Shown here: positions 24,396-31,119 of the stretch, piece after piece
How positions within the stretch are numbered: position 1 is the first letter of the stretch
Layout: each line of letters opens with the position of its first letter
Assembly (NCBI GenBank): GCA_964449675.1
Contig: CAYVAR010000005.1
Coordinates: forward strand, 1 to 56,439
DNA from: CAYVAR01 sp964449675
GTDB taxonomy: Bacteria; Patescibacteriota; Microgenomatia; UBA10105; UBA927
Direction of reading: 5' to 3'
Length of the DNA: 56,439 bases
The notes under the pieces: model-generated
Database searches by the model: none
What the model saw: only the letters and a program-made list of their open reading frames with translations
What the model was told of the DNA's origin: nothing
Translations under genes and position numbers: made by a program

Positions 24396-25427
24396 TTATA
24401 AGAAAATAGGATGAGAATAGTTATCTTCATAGCGTTGGCAAAATTCCTTTTGAGTAAATGTGTGAGTCTGCGTGCCATATTTTTCAACTGTGTAGGCAGC
24501 CGAAACTGATCCCATCTGACCGCAAATTTGAAGTTCATCAACTGTCAACCTTGCAAGGCGTCCCCTTGCGGGGCTAAAACGTAAATATCCGGCGAGAAAA
24601 CCGGCCCGGTAGGCGTCACCGGCGCCGGTCGGGTCGCTGGTATTTTTCACTTTAGCGGGCTTTATATGTATAGCGTCTTTTCGTGTCTCGATTATCGAAC
24701 CCTTGGCTCCAAGCGTCGTCACGATAATTGGCCCCATGACTAAAAGCTCTTCATGAGAAATATCGAGCTTGTTTTGGATGAGTTCAATTTCGTAATCATT
24801 GCCGATAAGAATCACTGCTCCCTCGATGCCTTCTCTTAATTCTTCAGGAGAAAATGTTGCTATTTGAAATGCTGGATCATACAGATATGGCAGTTGAAGT
24901 TCACGGCTTTCTTTTACATACTTTTTCATAGCCATTGGATCGTTGGGGGCAATAACGACAAACGCTTTGTTTGATTCACTCACCTGGCAGGAGTCATGGC
25001 TTACGCTTCGCTGCAGCCTGCCACCTTCCAGGTGTTCTCGTATCGACAAGTCATTCGCATATTTCATGGCTCCTACGTAAAACGAGCCGATTTGGTTGTC
25101 GTCTTGGTCGGTGACAACGAAGTATGAGCTCGTTGTTACGTTCTTATATTTCGCGATTCCTTTCGTCGATATTTTGTGAATGGTGAAATGTCTGTTGTAC
25201 GGATCAAAATCATTGCCTGCTGCGGAAACAATTAGGGGTTCAATCCCAAGGAGCTTCAATGTATAGGCAATGTTGCCTGCTGTGCCACCGAACTGTTTGC
25301 TAAGTTTGTCAACTAAAAAACTTAAGGAAATTTTATGTATTTTATCCGGTATGATCCGGTCGGCAAACCGGCCGGGAAAATCCATGATGTAATCATATCC
25401 AAGGGAACCAGTGATAATAACGTTCAT
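24396..25427 (-). CDS. PfkB-family carbohydrate/adenosine kinase with two insertions
   Basis: The 343-residue protein starts MNVIITGSLGYDYIMDFPGRF, has the ribokinase di-glycine region KQFGGTAGNIAYTLKLLG and the catalytic signature DPTGAGDAYRAGFLAGYL with its base aspartate. The pattern (early FPG.F, AAGNDF) resembles adenosine or ribokinase-like enzymes. Two palindromic blocks break the family pattern: 24981-25034 (CACCTGG/CCAGGTG arms, encoding EGGRLQRSVSHDSCQVS) and 24549-24573 (CCTTGCAAGG and CCCCTTGCGGGG, encoding part of SPARGRLARLTV). Adenosine is a plausible substrate, given ahcY and SAM hydrolase nearby. Confidence 0.85.
   Translation of the reverse strand: MNVIITGSLGYDYIMDFPGRFADRIIPDKIHKISLSFLVDKLSKQFGGTAGNIAYTLKLLGIEPLIVSAAGNDFDPYNRHFTIHKISTKGIAKYKNVTTSSYFVVTDQDDNQIGSFYVGAMKYANDLSIREHLEGGRLQRSVSHDSCQVSESNKAFVVIAPNDPMAMKKYVKESRELQLPYLYDPAFQIATFSPEELREGIEGAVILIGNDYEIELIQNKLDISHEELLVMGPIIVTTLGAKGSIIETRKDAIHIKPAKVKNTSDPTGAGDAYRAGFLAGYLRFSPARGRLARLTVDELQICGQMGSVSAAYTVEKYGTQTHTFTQKEFCQRYEDNYSHPIFL
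24981..25034. repeat. Palindromic insertion in the PfkB gene
   Basis: Nested arms CACCTGG/CCAGGTG and GCAGG/CCTGC enclose about 25 bases. It is in frame, in a region where relatives have a short loop. Confidence 0.65.
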
Positions 25428-25533
25428 CAGATAATCTCAAAACTCAAAACGCAAAACTCAAAGCCATAACTAAAATCTCTTAACTTTGACATCTACGCTA
25501 TTGTTTTGAGCTTTGACATTTGAGCTTTGAGTT
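25428..25533. repeat. CAAAACTC intergenic repeat block
   Basis: Blocks such as CTCAAAACTCAAAACGCAAA and TTTGACATTTGAGCTTTGAG form a degenerate inverted repeat of the family seen at 16819-16935. Confidence 0.6.
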
Positions 25534-25534
25534 T

Positions 25535-25804
25535 TTATTGCAAATTCAAATTCTTTGAGATCTCTGCCAGTTTCCCTGCTGCTGCTTGCTGACTGCGCTT
25601 GACGGCATCATTAAAAGCCTTTTTAAGATTTTCATCCGGTACTCCATCAACTTCCACAGTCCTTACATTTTGATTACCAGATATAACAATGCGAACATTG
25701 CCTTGTACCACTTCAAATTCCTCTTGTTCAAGGGCCGCCTGAATTTGCGCCGCCTGTTTGCGCATCTGATTTAAATCTCCAAGTGCTTTAAATGGATTCA
25801 TCAT
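25535..25804 (-). CDS. YbaB/EbfC nucleoid-associated protein
   Basis: The 89-residue protein begins MMNPFKALGDLNQMRKQAAQIQAAL, a family-typical amphipathic helix. It continues with strands EFEVVQGNVRIVISGNQNVRTVEVD and a C-terminal helix (LKKAFNDAVKRSQQAAAGKLAEI). YbaB proteins bind DNA as dimers. As in many bacteria it lies directly downstream of dnaX; recR, the usual third partner, is about 8 kb away here. Length is slightly short of the common 100-110 residues. Confidence 0.88.
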   Translation of the reverse strand: MMNPFKALGDLNQMRKQAAQIQAALEQEEFEVVQGNVRIVISGNQNVRTVEVDGVPDENLKKAFNDAVKRSQQAAAGKLAEISKNLNLQ

Positions 25805-25805
25805 A

Positions 25806-25922
25806 AAACCTCCTTATCTCAAAACTCAAATGTCAAAAGTCAAAACCATATATCTAAACTAAAATCTTTTCCGATTTGAGATTTAAGTTGTAGATTTGCG
25901 CTTTGAGTTTTGAACTTTGAGA
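25806..25922. repeat. CAAAACTC intergenic repeat block between dnaX and ybaB
   Basis: Same family as 16819-16935: CTCAAAACTCAAATGTCAAA on one side, CTTTGAGTTTTGAACTTTGAG on the other. Confidence 0.6.
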
Positions 25923-27341
25923 TTATTTTTTCCCAAGTACTACTTCCACCTTCACCCTTTCTCCAAATAATTTTTTTAAAATATTAGCAAGTTCTTCGCG
26001 CGTTTTTCCTTCAGAAAGTTTCTCCTTATGAAATAAGTAAAATGCTTCAATCGTTACTATACCACTCTCTACCGCTTTTGGTCTAGCAGATCGAAGCACT
26101 CCGGCTATCGAATGATTATATGGTTTCATAGACTCTATGACGTCTTTCCAATGCTCGTTAAGTTTTTCAAGCGTGATGAGCCCAAGTGATGAAGAACGAG
26201 GAGTATCATGCGATTCGTCTTTGGAGGGTGGAGCTGATTGCACATTATTTGACTGCGATATATCCTTTTTTTGTGGCAAAGATGAATCTTCTATTTCCGT
26301 AAATGTCTTGACAGAACCATCCTCACAAAATTCAATAACTGCAAGCTCTATTGGTAGTTGTGCAATTGGAGTAACTCGTAGCTCTTCATACGCTCTGGTA
26401 AAAAGCCGGATAGCTCGTTGTAGTTCTGATTTTGAATGTGTTGATGCATTTCCTTTCACATGCTCTATTAATTCATGTTCAAAACGCGAGAGAACAGATA
26501 TGAGAAATGATTTCATGTCCGTTCCTTTTCCTACCAAAGCATCGAGGGTTGCAAGCGACTCTATTGCGTTTTTGGCAAAAAGTTGCTGCTCAAAACGCTC
26601 AAGCACCTTGGCGCTGGGAATCGTAAGCGTGTTTTGAACAACCGTAAGTGATATCGTTCCTTTTTGAAAACTTACCTGTTCAAGCAGTTTCACCCCATCA
26701 CGAAACGATCCATCAGCGCGATCGGTAAGGGCGACGAGCGCGTCATCGTCTATTGATATTTTTTCCTTTTTGATGACTCTTTTCAGTGCATGCAGTAAAT
26801 CCTTTTGATCTGCTTTAGCAAATTGAATATGCACACAGCGTGATATAATTGTTGAGGGGACTTTCTGTAGTTCTGTAGTTGCGAGGATAAAAACTGCATG
26901 AGGGGGGGGCTCTTCAAGCGTTTTAAGAAGTGCATTAAATGCTTCGGTGGTAAGCATATGAACTTCATCTATAATGTAGATTTTAAACTCTCCGATCGAT
27001 GGTGCTAGGGCAATCGTATCCCGAAGAGAACGAATTTCATCAATTCCGCGATTGCTTGCTGCATCAAGCTCCAAAAGATCTATATACGATCCATTCGCTA
27101 CCCCTTTGCACGTCCCGCAGGTACCACAGGGTGCGTTACTTTTCAGTGGTTTTTGACAGGTAAATAGTTTTGCGATAAGGCGCGCTGCGGTCGTTTTCCC
27201 GGTTCCCTTTGGACCAGTAAAAAGAAATGCGTGAGGAAGTTGGGATTTTTTTTTGGTGAGAAGAAGCTCCAATTGCTCCCGCACAAATCCGTTGTCAATC
27301 TCATCAAAAACTTGCGGTCGATAGATTCTATAGAAAGCCAT
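25923..27341 (-). CDS. dnaX: DNA polymerase III subunit gamma/tau
   Basis: Starting at the ATG at 27341 (MAFYRIYRPQVFDEI), the product has 472 residues. It has the AAA+ Walker A GPKGTGKTTAARLIAK, a zinc-binding cysteine cluster CGTCGTCKG, Walker B IYIIDEVHMLT, sensor 1 ATTELQKVPSTIISRC, and a collar domain. A Ser/Asp-rich linker (NNVQSAPPSKDESHDTPRSSS) leads to a short C-terminal domain. It loads the sliding clamp. Two in-frame upstream starts (27359, 27353) give only MVLYIY, so I prefer the start that begins the conserved Y.R.YRP motif. Confidence 0.95.
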   Translation of the reverse strand: MAFYRIYRPQVFDEIDNGFVREQLELLLTKKKSQLPHAFLFTGPKGTGKTTAARLIAKLFTCQKPLKSNAPCGTCGTCKGVANGSYIDLLELDAASNRGIDEIRSLRDTIALAPSIGEFKIYIIDEVHMLTTEAFNALLKTLEEPPPHAVFILATTELQKVPSTIISRCVHIQFAKADQKDLLHALKRVIKKEKISIDDDALVALTDRADGSFRDGVKLLEQVSFQKGTISLTVVQNTLTIPSAKVLERFEQQLFAKNAIESLATLDALVGKGTDMKSFLISVLSRFEHELIEHVKGNASTHSKSELQRAIRLFTRAYEELRVTPIAQLPIELAVIEFCEDGSVKTFTEIEDSSLPQKKDISQSNNVQSAPPSKDESHDTPRSSSLGLITLEKLNEHWKDVIESMKPYNHSIAGVLRSARPKAVESGIVTIEAFYLFHKEKLSEGKTREELANILKKLFGERVKVEVVLGKK

Positions 27342-27400
27342 ATATATGTAAAGCACCAAGCATCAAATTCCAATTTTCAAACAATTGTAATTTGGGATTT

Positions 27401-27793
27401 CTAATCATGGTGTAATCCTAAAAGATGATTCAGTCCGTGGAGCGAAAGCTCAACGATCACGTCATCAACAAGCTTATTTGCCTCTATTGCTTCAACTACT
27501 GCTTGTGGAAAGGAAACGACAATGTCACCTAAACGAAGGATGTGATCGGGAGCATCAACAAATGGTACTCCTTTTTCCGTTGGGTCACTCAGGCTAAAAG
27601 AAAGCACATCTGTGGTCGCGTCAATATTTCTATAGTGGGTATTTAGTTGTTTCATCGCCCGATCACCAACGATGCTGACGCTTACCTCTGCGTGCCGTTT
27701 AATGGTTCCTTCTAGTGCCTTAATAATGGCATGTCGAATTTTTTTCCGATCAACGGGAAAATGCGTTTCTGTTTGAAAAAGTACTGAGATCAT
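27401..27793 (-). CDS. ybeY: Endoribonuclease YbeY (16S rRNA maturation)
   Basis: From the ATG at 27793 (MISVLFQTETHFP) the product has 130 residues. It contains the core RNIDATTDVLSFSL and LGDIVVSFPQA, and the zinc-binding motif HGLNHLLGLHHD, which fits H-x3-H-x5-H. YbeY takes part in 16S 3'-end processing and ribosome quality control. The C-terminus ends at HHD without the usual final helix, so the protein is slightly short. The upstream extension to 27829 is repeat-like sequence. Confidence 0.9.
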   Translation of the reverse strand: MISVLFQTETHFPVDRKKIRHAIIKALEGTIKRHAEVSVSIVGDRAMKQLNTHYRNIDATTDVLSFSLSDPTEKGVPFVDAPDHILRLGDIVVSFPQAVVEAIEANKLVDDVIVELSLHGLNHLLGLHHD

Positions 27794-27794
27794 A

Positions 27795-27902
27795 CTATAA
27801 AAACTCAAAATGCAAAACGCAAATCTCAAAACTACAACTCAAATCTTAAAAGTTATTGAGCTTTACGATATCGTTTTGAATTTTGACATTTGAGTTTTGA
27901 GT
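27795..27902. repeat. CAAAACTC intergenic repeat block
   Basis: AACTCAAAATGCAAAACGCA and TTTGACATTTGAGTTTTGAG arms between yqeY and ybeY; same family as 16819-16935. Confidence 0.6.
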
Positions 27903-28349
27903 TTATTTTTGAAGCATCTGTTTCAAAAATGATGCTACTCTTCCCCCGTCAGCCCTTCCTTGTACTATCTCCATCGCTTTTTTCATAATCAAACCGAAAT
28001 TTGTTTCACCTAAGGATTTAACCGGTTCAAGAATCTTTTTAAGTTCTTCATCAGATAGTTCTTCTGGTAAAAATTCTTCAAGAATCTTTAATTCTTGTGT
28101 TTCTTTTTCTACGAGCTCATCTCGCTGCGCTTCCTGATAGGCTTCTATTGATTCTTTATGTGTTTTGGCTTGCTTTTTAACAACATCAAAAATATCGCTT
28201 TCGGTGAGAGACGTATCGCTTGCGGCACCATATTTTGCTATCGCACTATTGCGGATAGCGGAAATGAGAAAACGCAATGTCGATACACGTACCGTATCAC
28301 CACGCTTTAAAGATGCGGAAAGGTCCAACTGAAGCAAGTCAAGTGTCAT
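27903..28349 (-). CDS. GatB/YqeY domain protein
   Basis: The 148-residue protein has the YqeY pattern: LDLSASLKRGDTVRVSTLRFLISAIRN at the start, KKQAKTHKESIEAYQEAQRDELVEKE in the middle and FLPEELSDEELKKILEP, then GRADGGRVASFLKQML at the end. It is homologous to the tRNA-binding tail domain of GatB. Its cellular role is not settled, but it commonly sits beside rpsU, exactly as here, where it starts six bases after the rpsU stop. Confidence 0.92.
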   Translation of the reverse strand: MTLDLLQLDLSASLKRGDTVRVSTLRFLISAIRNSAIAKYGAASDTSLTESDIFDVVKKQAKTHKESIEAYQEAQRDELVEKETQELKILEEFLPEELSDEELKKILEPVKSLGETNFGLIMKKAMEIVQGRADGGRVASFLKQMLQK

Positions 28350-28355
28350 GATTTT

Positions 28356-28547
28356 CTAGTAACTACGCCCGGGATGTCGAAGACGTCGTGATAGTTCACG
28401 TTTTTTTTCTTTGCGAACTTCTGCGGGTTTTTGGTAAAACTCGCGTTTTTTTAGATCTTGTAAAATTCCCTCGGTGAGAACTTTGCGCGTGAATTTTCTA
28501 ATAAGCGAATCCGATGTATCTCCAGGTTGTGCTTTGACAAATACCAT
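28356..28547 (-). CDS. rpsU: 30S ribosomal protein S21
   Basis: From the ATG at 28547 (MVFVKAQPGDTSDSLIRKF) the protein has 63 residues, as expected, with the conserved RKF.R.V and basic tail KREFYQKPAEVRKEKKREL, ending RRLRHPGRSY. It binds the small subunit near the anti-Shine-Dalgarno region. The frame is open to 28586, but MVFVK is the natural start. It is followed by the YqeY gene, and a long structured leader lies upstream. Confidence 0.93.
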   Translation of the reverse strand: MVFVKAQPGDTSDSLIRKFTRKVLTEGILQDLKKREFYQKPAEVRKEKKRELSRRLRHPGRSY

Positions 28548-28608
28548 ATTGTAAACAAATACACCTCCCTTAGAAGCTCTTTGCAAGTCCGCACCGCGGC
28601 GAGCATTA

Positions 28609-28697
28609 GAGATTCTTAGGCCCTCCTAAGGCCGCTCTTTGAGCCGCGCTACGAATAGTAGGTAAGGCGAAAAGGAAGGCCAGGAGGGCGTAAATCT
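28609..28697. repeat. Long imperfect inverted repeat upstream of rpsU
   Basis: Arms 28609-28632 and 28678-28697 align as AGATT, GCCCTCCT and GGCC blocks with small loops. On the minus strand the fold would lie in the rpsU leader, 60-150 bases before the start codon. It could be a mobile palindromic repeat or an S21 leader element. Confidence 0.5.
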
Positions 28698-28700
28698 AAT

Positions 28701-29102
28701 TTATGTGACCTTCAAAATCCCCTCTCGTAACAACATTGCCACTTCTTCTAATTCTTCTTGTTTTGTACTCTTTCCAGATCCTTCTAAAATAGTCTGGCTA
28801 TGACGATATTGTGGAACGATCCACAGATGTGCGTGTTCTATTTGCCGGCCAAAGCTTGCTATCGTCACATGATCGGCACCAAGTATCGGTATTATAGCAT
28901 GGATTATTTGTTTTGCGACGGAGAAAAATTGCCCAATATTTGGGACGTCATAGACCCATTTATAGTGCCTTTTGGGGATAAGTTGCAGATGTCCGCGTGT
29001 TTGAGGAAATTTATCTAAAAATGCGAGGTAGTCGGCATCTTCGTAAACGATATAGGCTGGAATTTGACGGGATACGATCTGACAGAAGGTACAATGTGAC
29101 AT
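28701..29102 (-). CDS. HIT-family protein with altered catalytic motif
   Basis: The 133-residue protein has the N-terminal zinc-like CTFCQIVSRQIPAYIVYEDADYLAFLD, PKRHYKWVYDV, and the HIT region QIEHAHLWIVPQ. The canonical motif is H-phi-H-phi-H-phi-phi. Aligned on the following Pro, the first two histidines are present and the third is Trp. The middle histidine (nucleophile) is kept. HIT proteins hydrolyse or transfer nucleotidyl groups, e.g. AMP from Ap4A or AMP-lysine. Confidence 0.88.
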   Translation of the reverse strand: MSHCTFCQIVSRQIPAYIVYEDADYLAFLDKFPQTRGHLQLIPKRHYKWVYDVPNIGQFFSVAKQIIHAIIPILGADHVTIASFGRQIEHAHLWIVPQYRHSQTILEGSGKSTKQEELEEVAMLLREGILKVT

Positions 29103-29235
29103 AACTCAAAATTTAAAGGTCTCCTCCAAAGGCGGATCCGCCTCTGGCGGAAAAACTCAAAACTATAGCGAAAATCTCAAAAGTTTTGTAATTTAAAGGT
29201 ATTGTTTTGAACTTTGCGATTTGAGCTTTGAGATT
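29101..29235. repeat. Repeat block with a GGCGGATCCGCC palindrome
   Basis: CAAAACTC-type units flank a compact palindromic insert: GGCGGATCCGCC (29131-29142) overlapping TCCGCCTCTGGCGGA (29137-29151). The second is closely related to the 16-bp palindrome inside recR. One repeat family thus appears inserted within another. Confidence 0.6.
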
Positions 29236-29667
29236 TTAAAGTTTATAGCCAAATTTTCGAAGTAACTCTTTTCTGTACGAAACGTCACTTTCTTTCTCGA
29301 CCCCCAATGGTGATCCGCCGTCGACGACGCCCAAGACTGCCCTGCCTTGTTTTGTCCGAGTGACAATGACTTCCAAAGGATTGGCTGTTGCTGCAAAAAG
29401 GCGAACAACTTCCGGCACCATTTTTACTGCGTTGAGGACATTGATGGGAAACGCGTTTTCAAGAAATATAAAAAAGATATGCCCGCATCCGACAAGCTTC
29501 GCGTTGGTCACTGCAAGTTTCACCATCGCATCATCTGTGCCGCTTGTGCGGATAAGCCGCGGCCCCGATGCTTCGCAAAATGCCAAACCAAACTTGATCC
29601 CCGGCACCGTATTTACCATCGCTTCATGCAAATCTTCAACGGTTTTGATGAAATGCGACTGACCGAA
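29236..29667 (-). CDS. Adenosine-specific kinase (PF04008-like), 5' end in gap
   Basis: The visible 144 residues start in the gap at FGQSHFIKTVEDLHEAMVN and continue PGIKFGLAFCEASGPRLIRTSG, GCGHIFFIFLENAFPINVLNAVKMVPEVVRLF, ATANPLEVIV and GVVDGGSPLGVE, ending LLRKFGYKL. This is the signature of the small archaeal/bacterial adenosine-specific kinase or AMP-binding family (about 160 residues). Only about 20 N-terminal residues should be missing, so its own start probably lies in the N run. The apparent continuous frame with the DHH-like protein depends on an arbitrary 100-N gap. Confidence 0.82.
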   Translation of the reverse strand, partial: FGQSHFIKTVEDLHEAMVNTVPGIKFGLAFCEASGPRLIRTSGTDDAMVKLAVTNAKLVGCGHIFFIFLENAFPINVLNAVKMVPEVVRLFAATANPLEVIVTRTKQGRAVLGVVDGGSPLGVEKESDVSYRKELLRKFGYKL

Positions 29668-29767
29668 NNNNNNNNNNNNNNNNNNNNNNNNNNNNNNNNN
29701 NNNNNNNNNNNNNNNNNNNNNNNNNNNNNNNNNNNNNNNNNNNNNNNNNNNNNNNNNNNNNNNNNNN
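29668..29767. other. Assembly gap (100 N)
   Basis: Scaffold gap between the DHH-like gene and the adenosine-specific kinase; true length unknown. Confidence 1.
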
Positions 29768-30558
29768 GATAACGTCGTCGGCCGCATGTCCGGATTTTTG
29801 GCACTCCCGTTGAGCACCATGTGGCGGCTCGCGTGCAGAAACCACGTGGCTGCCGGATCTTTCTGTTTGAGCGTATTATAGACGCCGGTCAGGTCGATGT
29901 CATCTTTTGGCAAACTTTTAATGCGGACATAGCCTTTGCGCGGATCGCGGCGAATAACTACGGCATAACCCATCTTCTGTCCCAGGTGGACGACCTCATC
30001 ATTGGTCGTTTCGATGCCGAACGCCTTGCCCCACGGGGAGTCAAAGTGAACTGCTTTTTCTTTCAGCTCGGCCTCTGCCCAGACTTTATTCTGGAATGTT
30101 TTGTAAATAGCGTCCAACGCGTCCATACCCAAAGCAACGACTTTGAGCGGATCTTCGCTGTGCATGAGTCGCCATCCGTCAATCTGGGATATGATGCCCA
30201 AATCCCAATAGTCAGCGGTGGGATTGGGGAAAAAGACCTCACGGAAGTGATCGATTTCGTTGACCACGCCGACGAAACGACGCAGCGCTTCGTCTTCTCC
30301 CTTCGTCTTTACTATCTCTTCATACACGAGGACAGACGCACACGTATCGGCATCAGATTGGTGGTGATCAAATGTTCCAAGTCCAGTATCGACGTGGATG
30401 AGCTCGGGATTATCATCCGGAGGGAGATTCTTAAAGGTTTTGCCGGCCGGTACAAACGCGATTGCCGCTTCCTTCCAACCCGGAAAAAATGTTTTGACCA
30501 GCCAGACGCTCATGATCGCATCCAAATCCGGCCCGATGTGGGTGACAATGGTTTTCAT
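29768..30558 (-). CDS. DHH-like phosphoesterase-family protein, 3' end in gap
   Basis: The visible 263 residues start MKTIVTHIGPDLDAIMSVWLVKTF, the DHH-family THxxPDxDAI motif, and later have DTGLGTFDHHQSDADTCASVLVYEEI with the DHH triad. It ends at FLHASRHMVLNGSAKNPDMRPTTL just before the N run. Such proteins use two metals to cleave phosphodiesters or pyrophosphate-like bonds. This subgroup is poorly characterised. The C-terminal few residues are probably hidden in the gap. It shares strand and probably transcript with the adenosine-specific kinase. Confidence 0.75.
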
Positions 30559-30603
30559 GAGCTAAGTATACCGTATATATGTTAGAAGAGACAATGTAAA
30601 CCT

Positions 30604-30633
30604 TTGTAGCGATGTATCGATACATCGCTACAA
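30604..30633. promoter_or_regulatory. 30-bp perfect palindrome downstream of the TrpR-like gene
   Basis: Perfect palindrome with core CGATGTATCGATACATCG and outer TTGTAG/CTACAA arms, three bases past the stop of the TrpR-like gene. The same 18-base core occurs just upstream of that gene. It lacks a U-tract, so it is a poor terminator. Confidence 0.6.
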
Positions 30634-30635
30634 TA

Positions 30636-31016
30636 TTACTTCCTAAGACGAGCTACTGAATCAATTGCTCTATTCACTTTATCCCAAAATGCCTTGAGTC
30701 GCTCCTCTTTTGTAAGCCGATCTATTGCTCTAATTATGCCCAAGCCTCCTCCATCCAAAACGTCTGCAACACGCTGAATAGTGGATGTGCTCACATGGAG
30801 AACGTCACGAATATCTCGATAATTATATCCTTCATGAACCATCGCAGCTACAGCCAGACGTTTCGCAAGCATAATTCTTTCAGTTTTGGTAAAAAAATCA
30901 TAAAAGAATGTTTTTACATCCTCGGTTGAATGTAAGTCGCCAATAATCCATAAAAAATCATCGCGAATGTTATAAAAAACGTCTTTATGTACCGGATTTC
31001 TAGAAATTTGTGGCAT
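30636..31016 (-). CDS. TrpR/YerC-YecD-like DNA-binding regulator
   Basis: The 126-residue protein contains FFYDFFTKTERIMLAKRLAVAAMV followed by the helix-turn-helix YNYRDIRDVLHVSTSTIQRVADVL. This matches the Trp-repressor fold used by the YerC/YecD family (about 100 residues). Such proteins bind palindromic operators as dimers. Here perfect palindromes with an identical core lie on both sides of the gene (31025-31052 and 30604-30633), which suggests self-regulation. The C-terminal 25 residues are a basic helical tail. Confidence 0.82.
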   Translation of the reverse strand: MPQISRNPVHKDVFYNIRDDFLWIIGDLHSTEDVKTFFYDFFTKTERIMLAKRLAVAAMVHEGYNYRDIRDVLHVSTSTIQRVADVLDGGGLGIIRAIDRLTKEERLKAFWDKVNRAIDSVARLRK

Positions 31017-31024
31017 ATGCTTCC

Positions 31025-31052
31025 TGACTCGATGTATCGATACATCGAGTCA
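31025..31052. promoter_or_regulatory. 28-bp perfect palindrome upstream of the TrpR-like gene
   Basis: Core CGATGTATCGATACATCG with TGACT/AGTCA ends, eight bases before the start codon and overlapping the ribosome-binding region (AGGAAG). Candidate autoregulatory operator, or a hairpin in the mRNA. Confidence 0.6.
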
Positions 31053-31119
31053 AATTTCATTTTAATTGAATCTTAGTACCTAGGTCAAACAGAAAAATAG
31101 TAATAATAAGCTTAATACG

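Noticed and set aside
29236..30558. A DHH-like/adenosine-kinase fusion protein of 440 residues
   Set aside because: The joining frame passes through an N run of arbitrary length. The first part ends like a complete DHH-like protein and the second lacks only about 20 N-terminal residues, so two genes are more likely.
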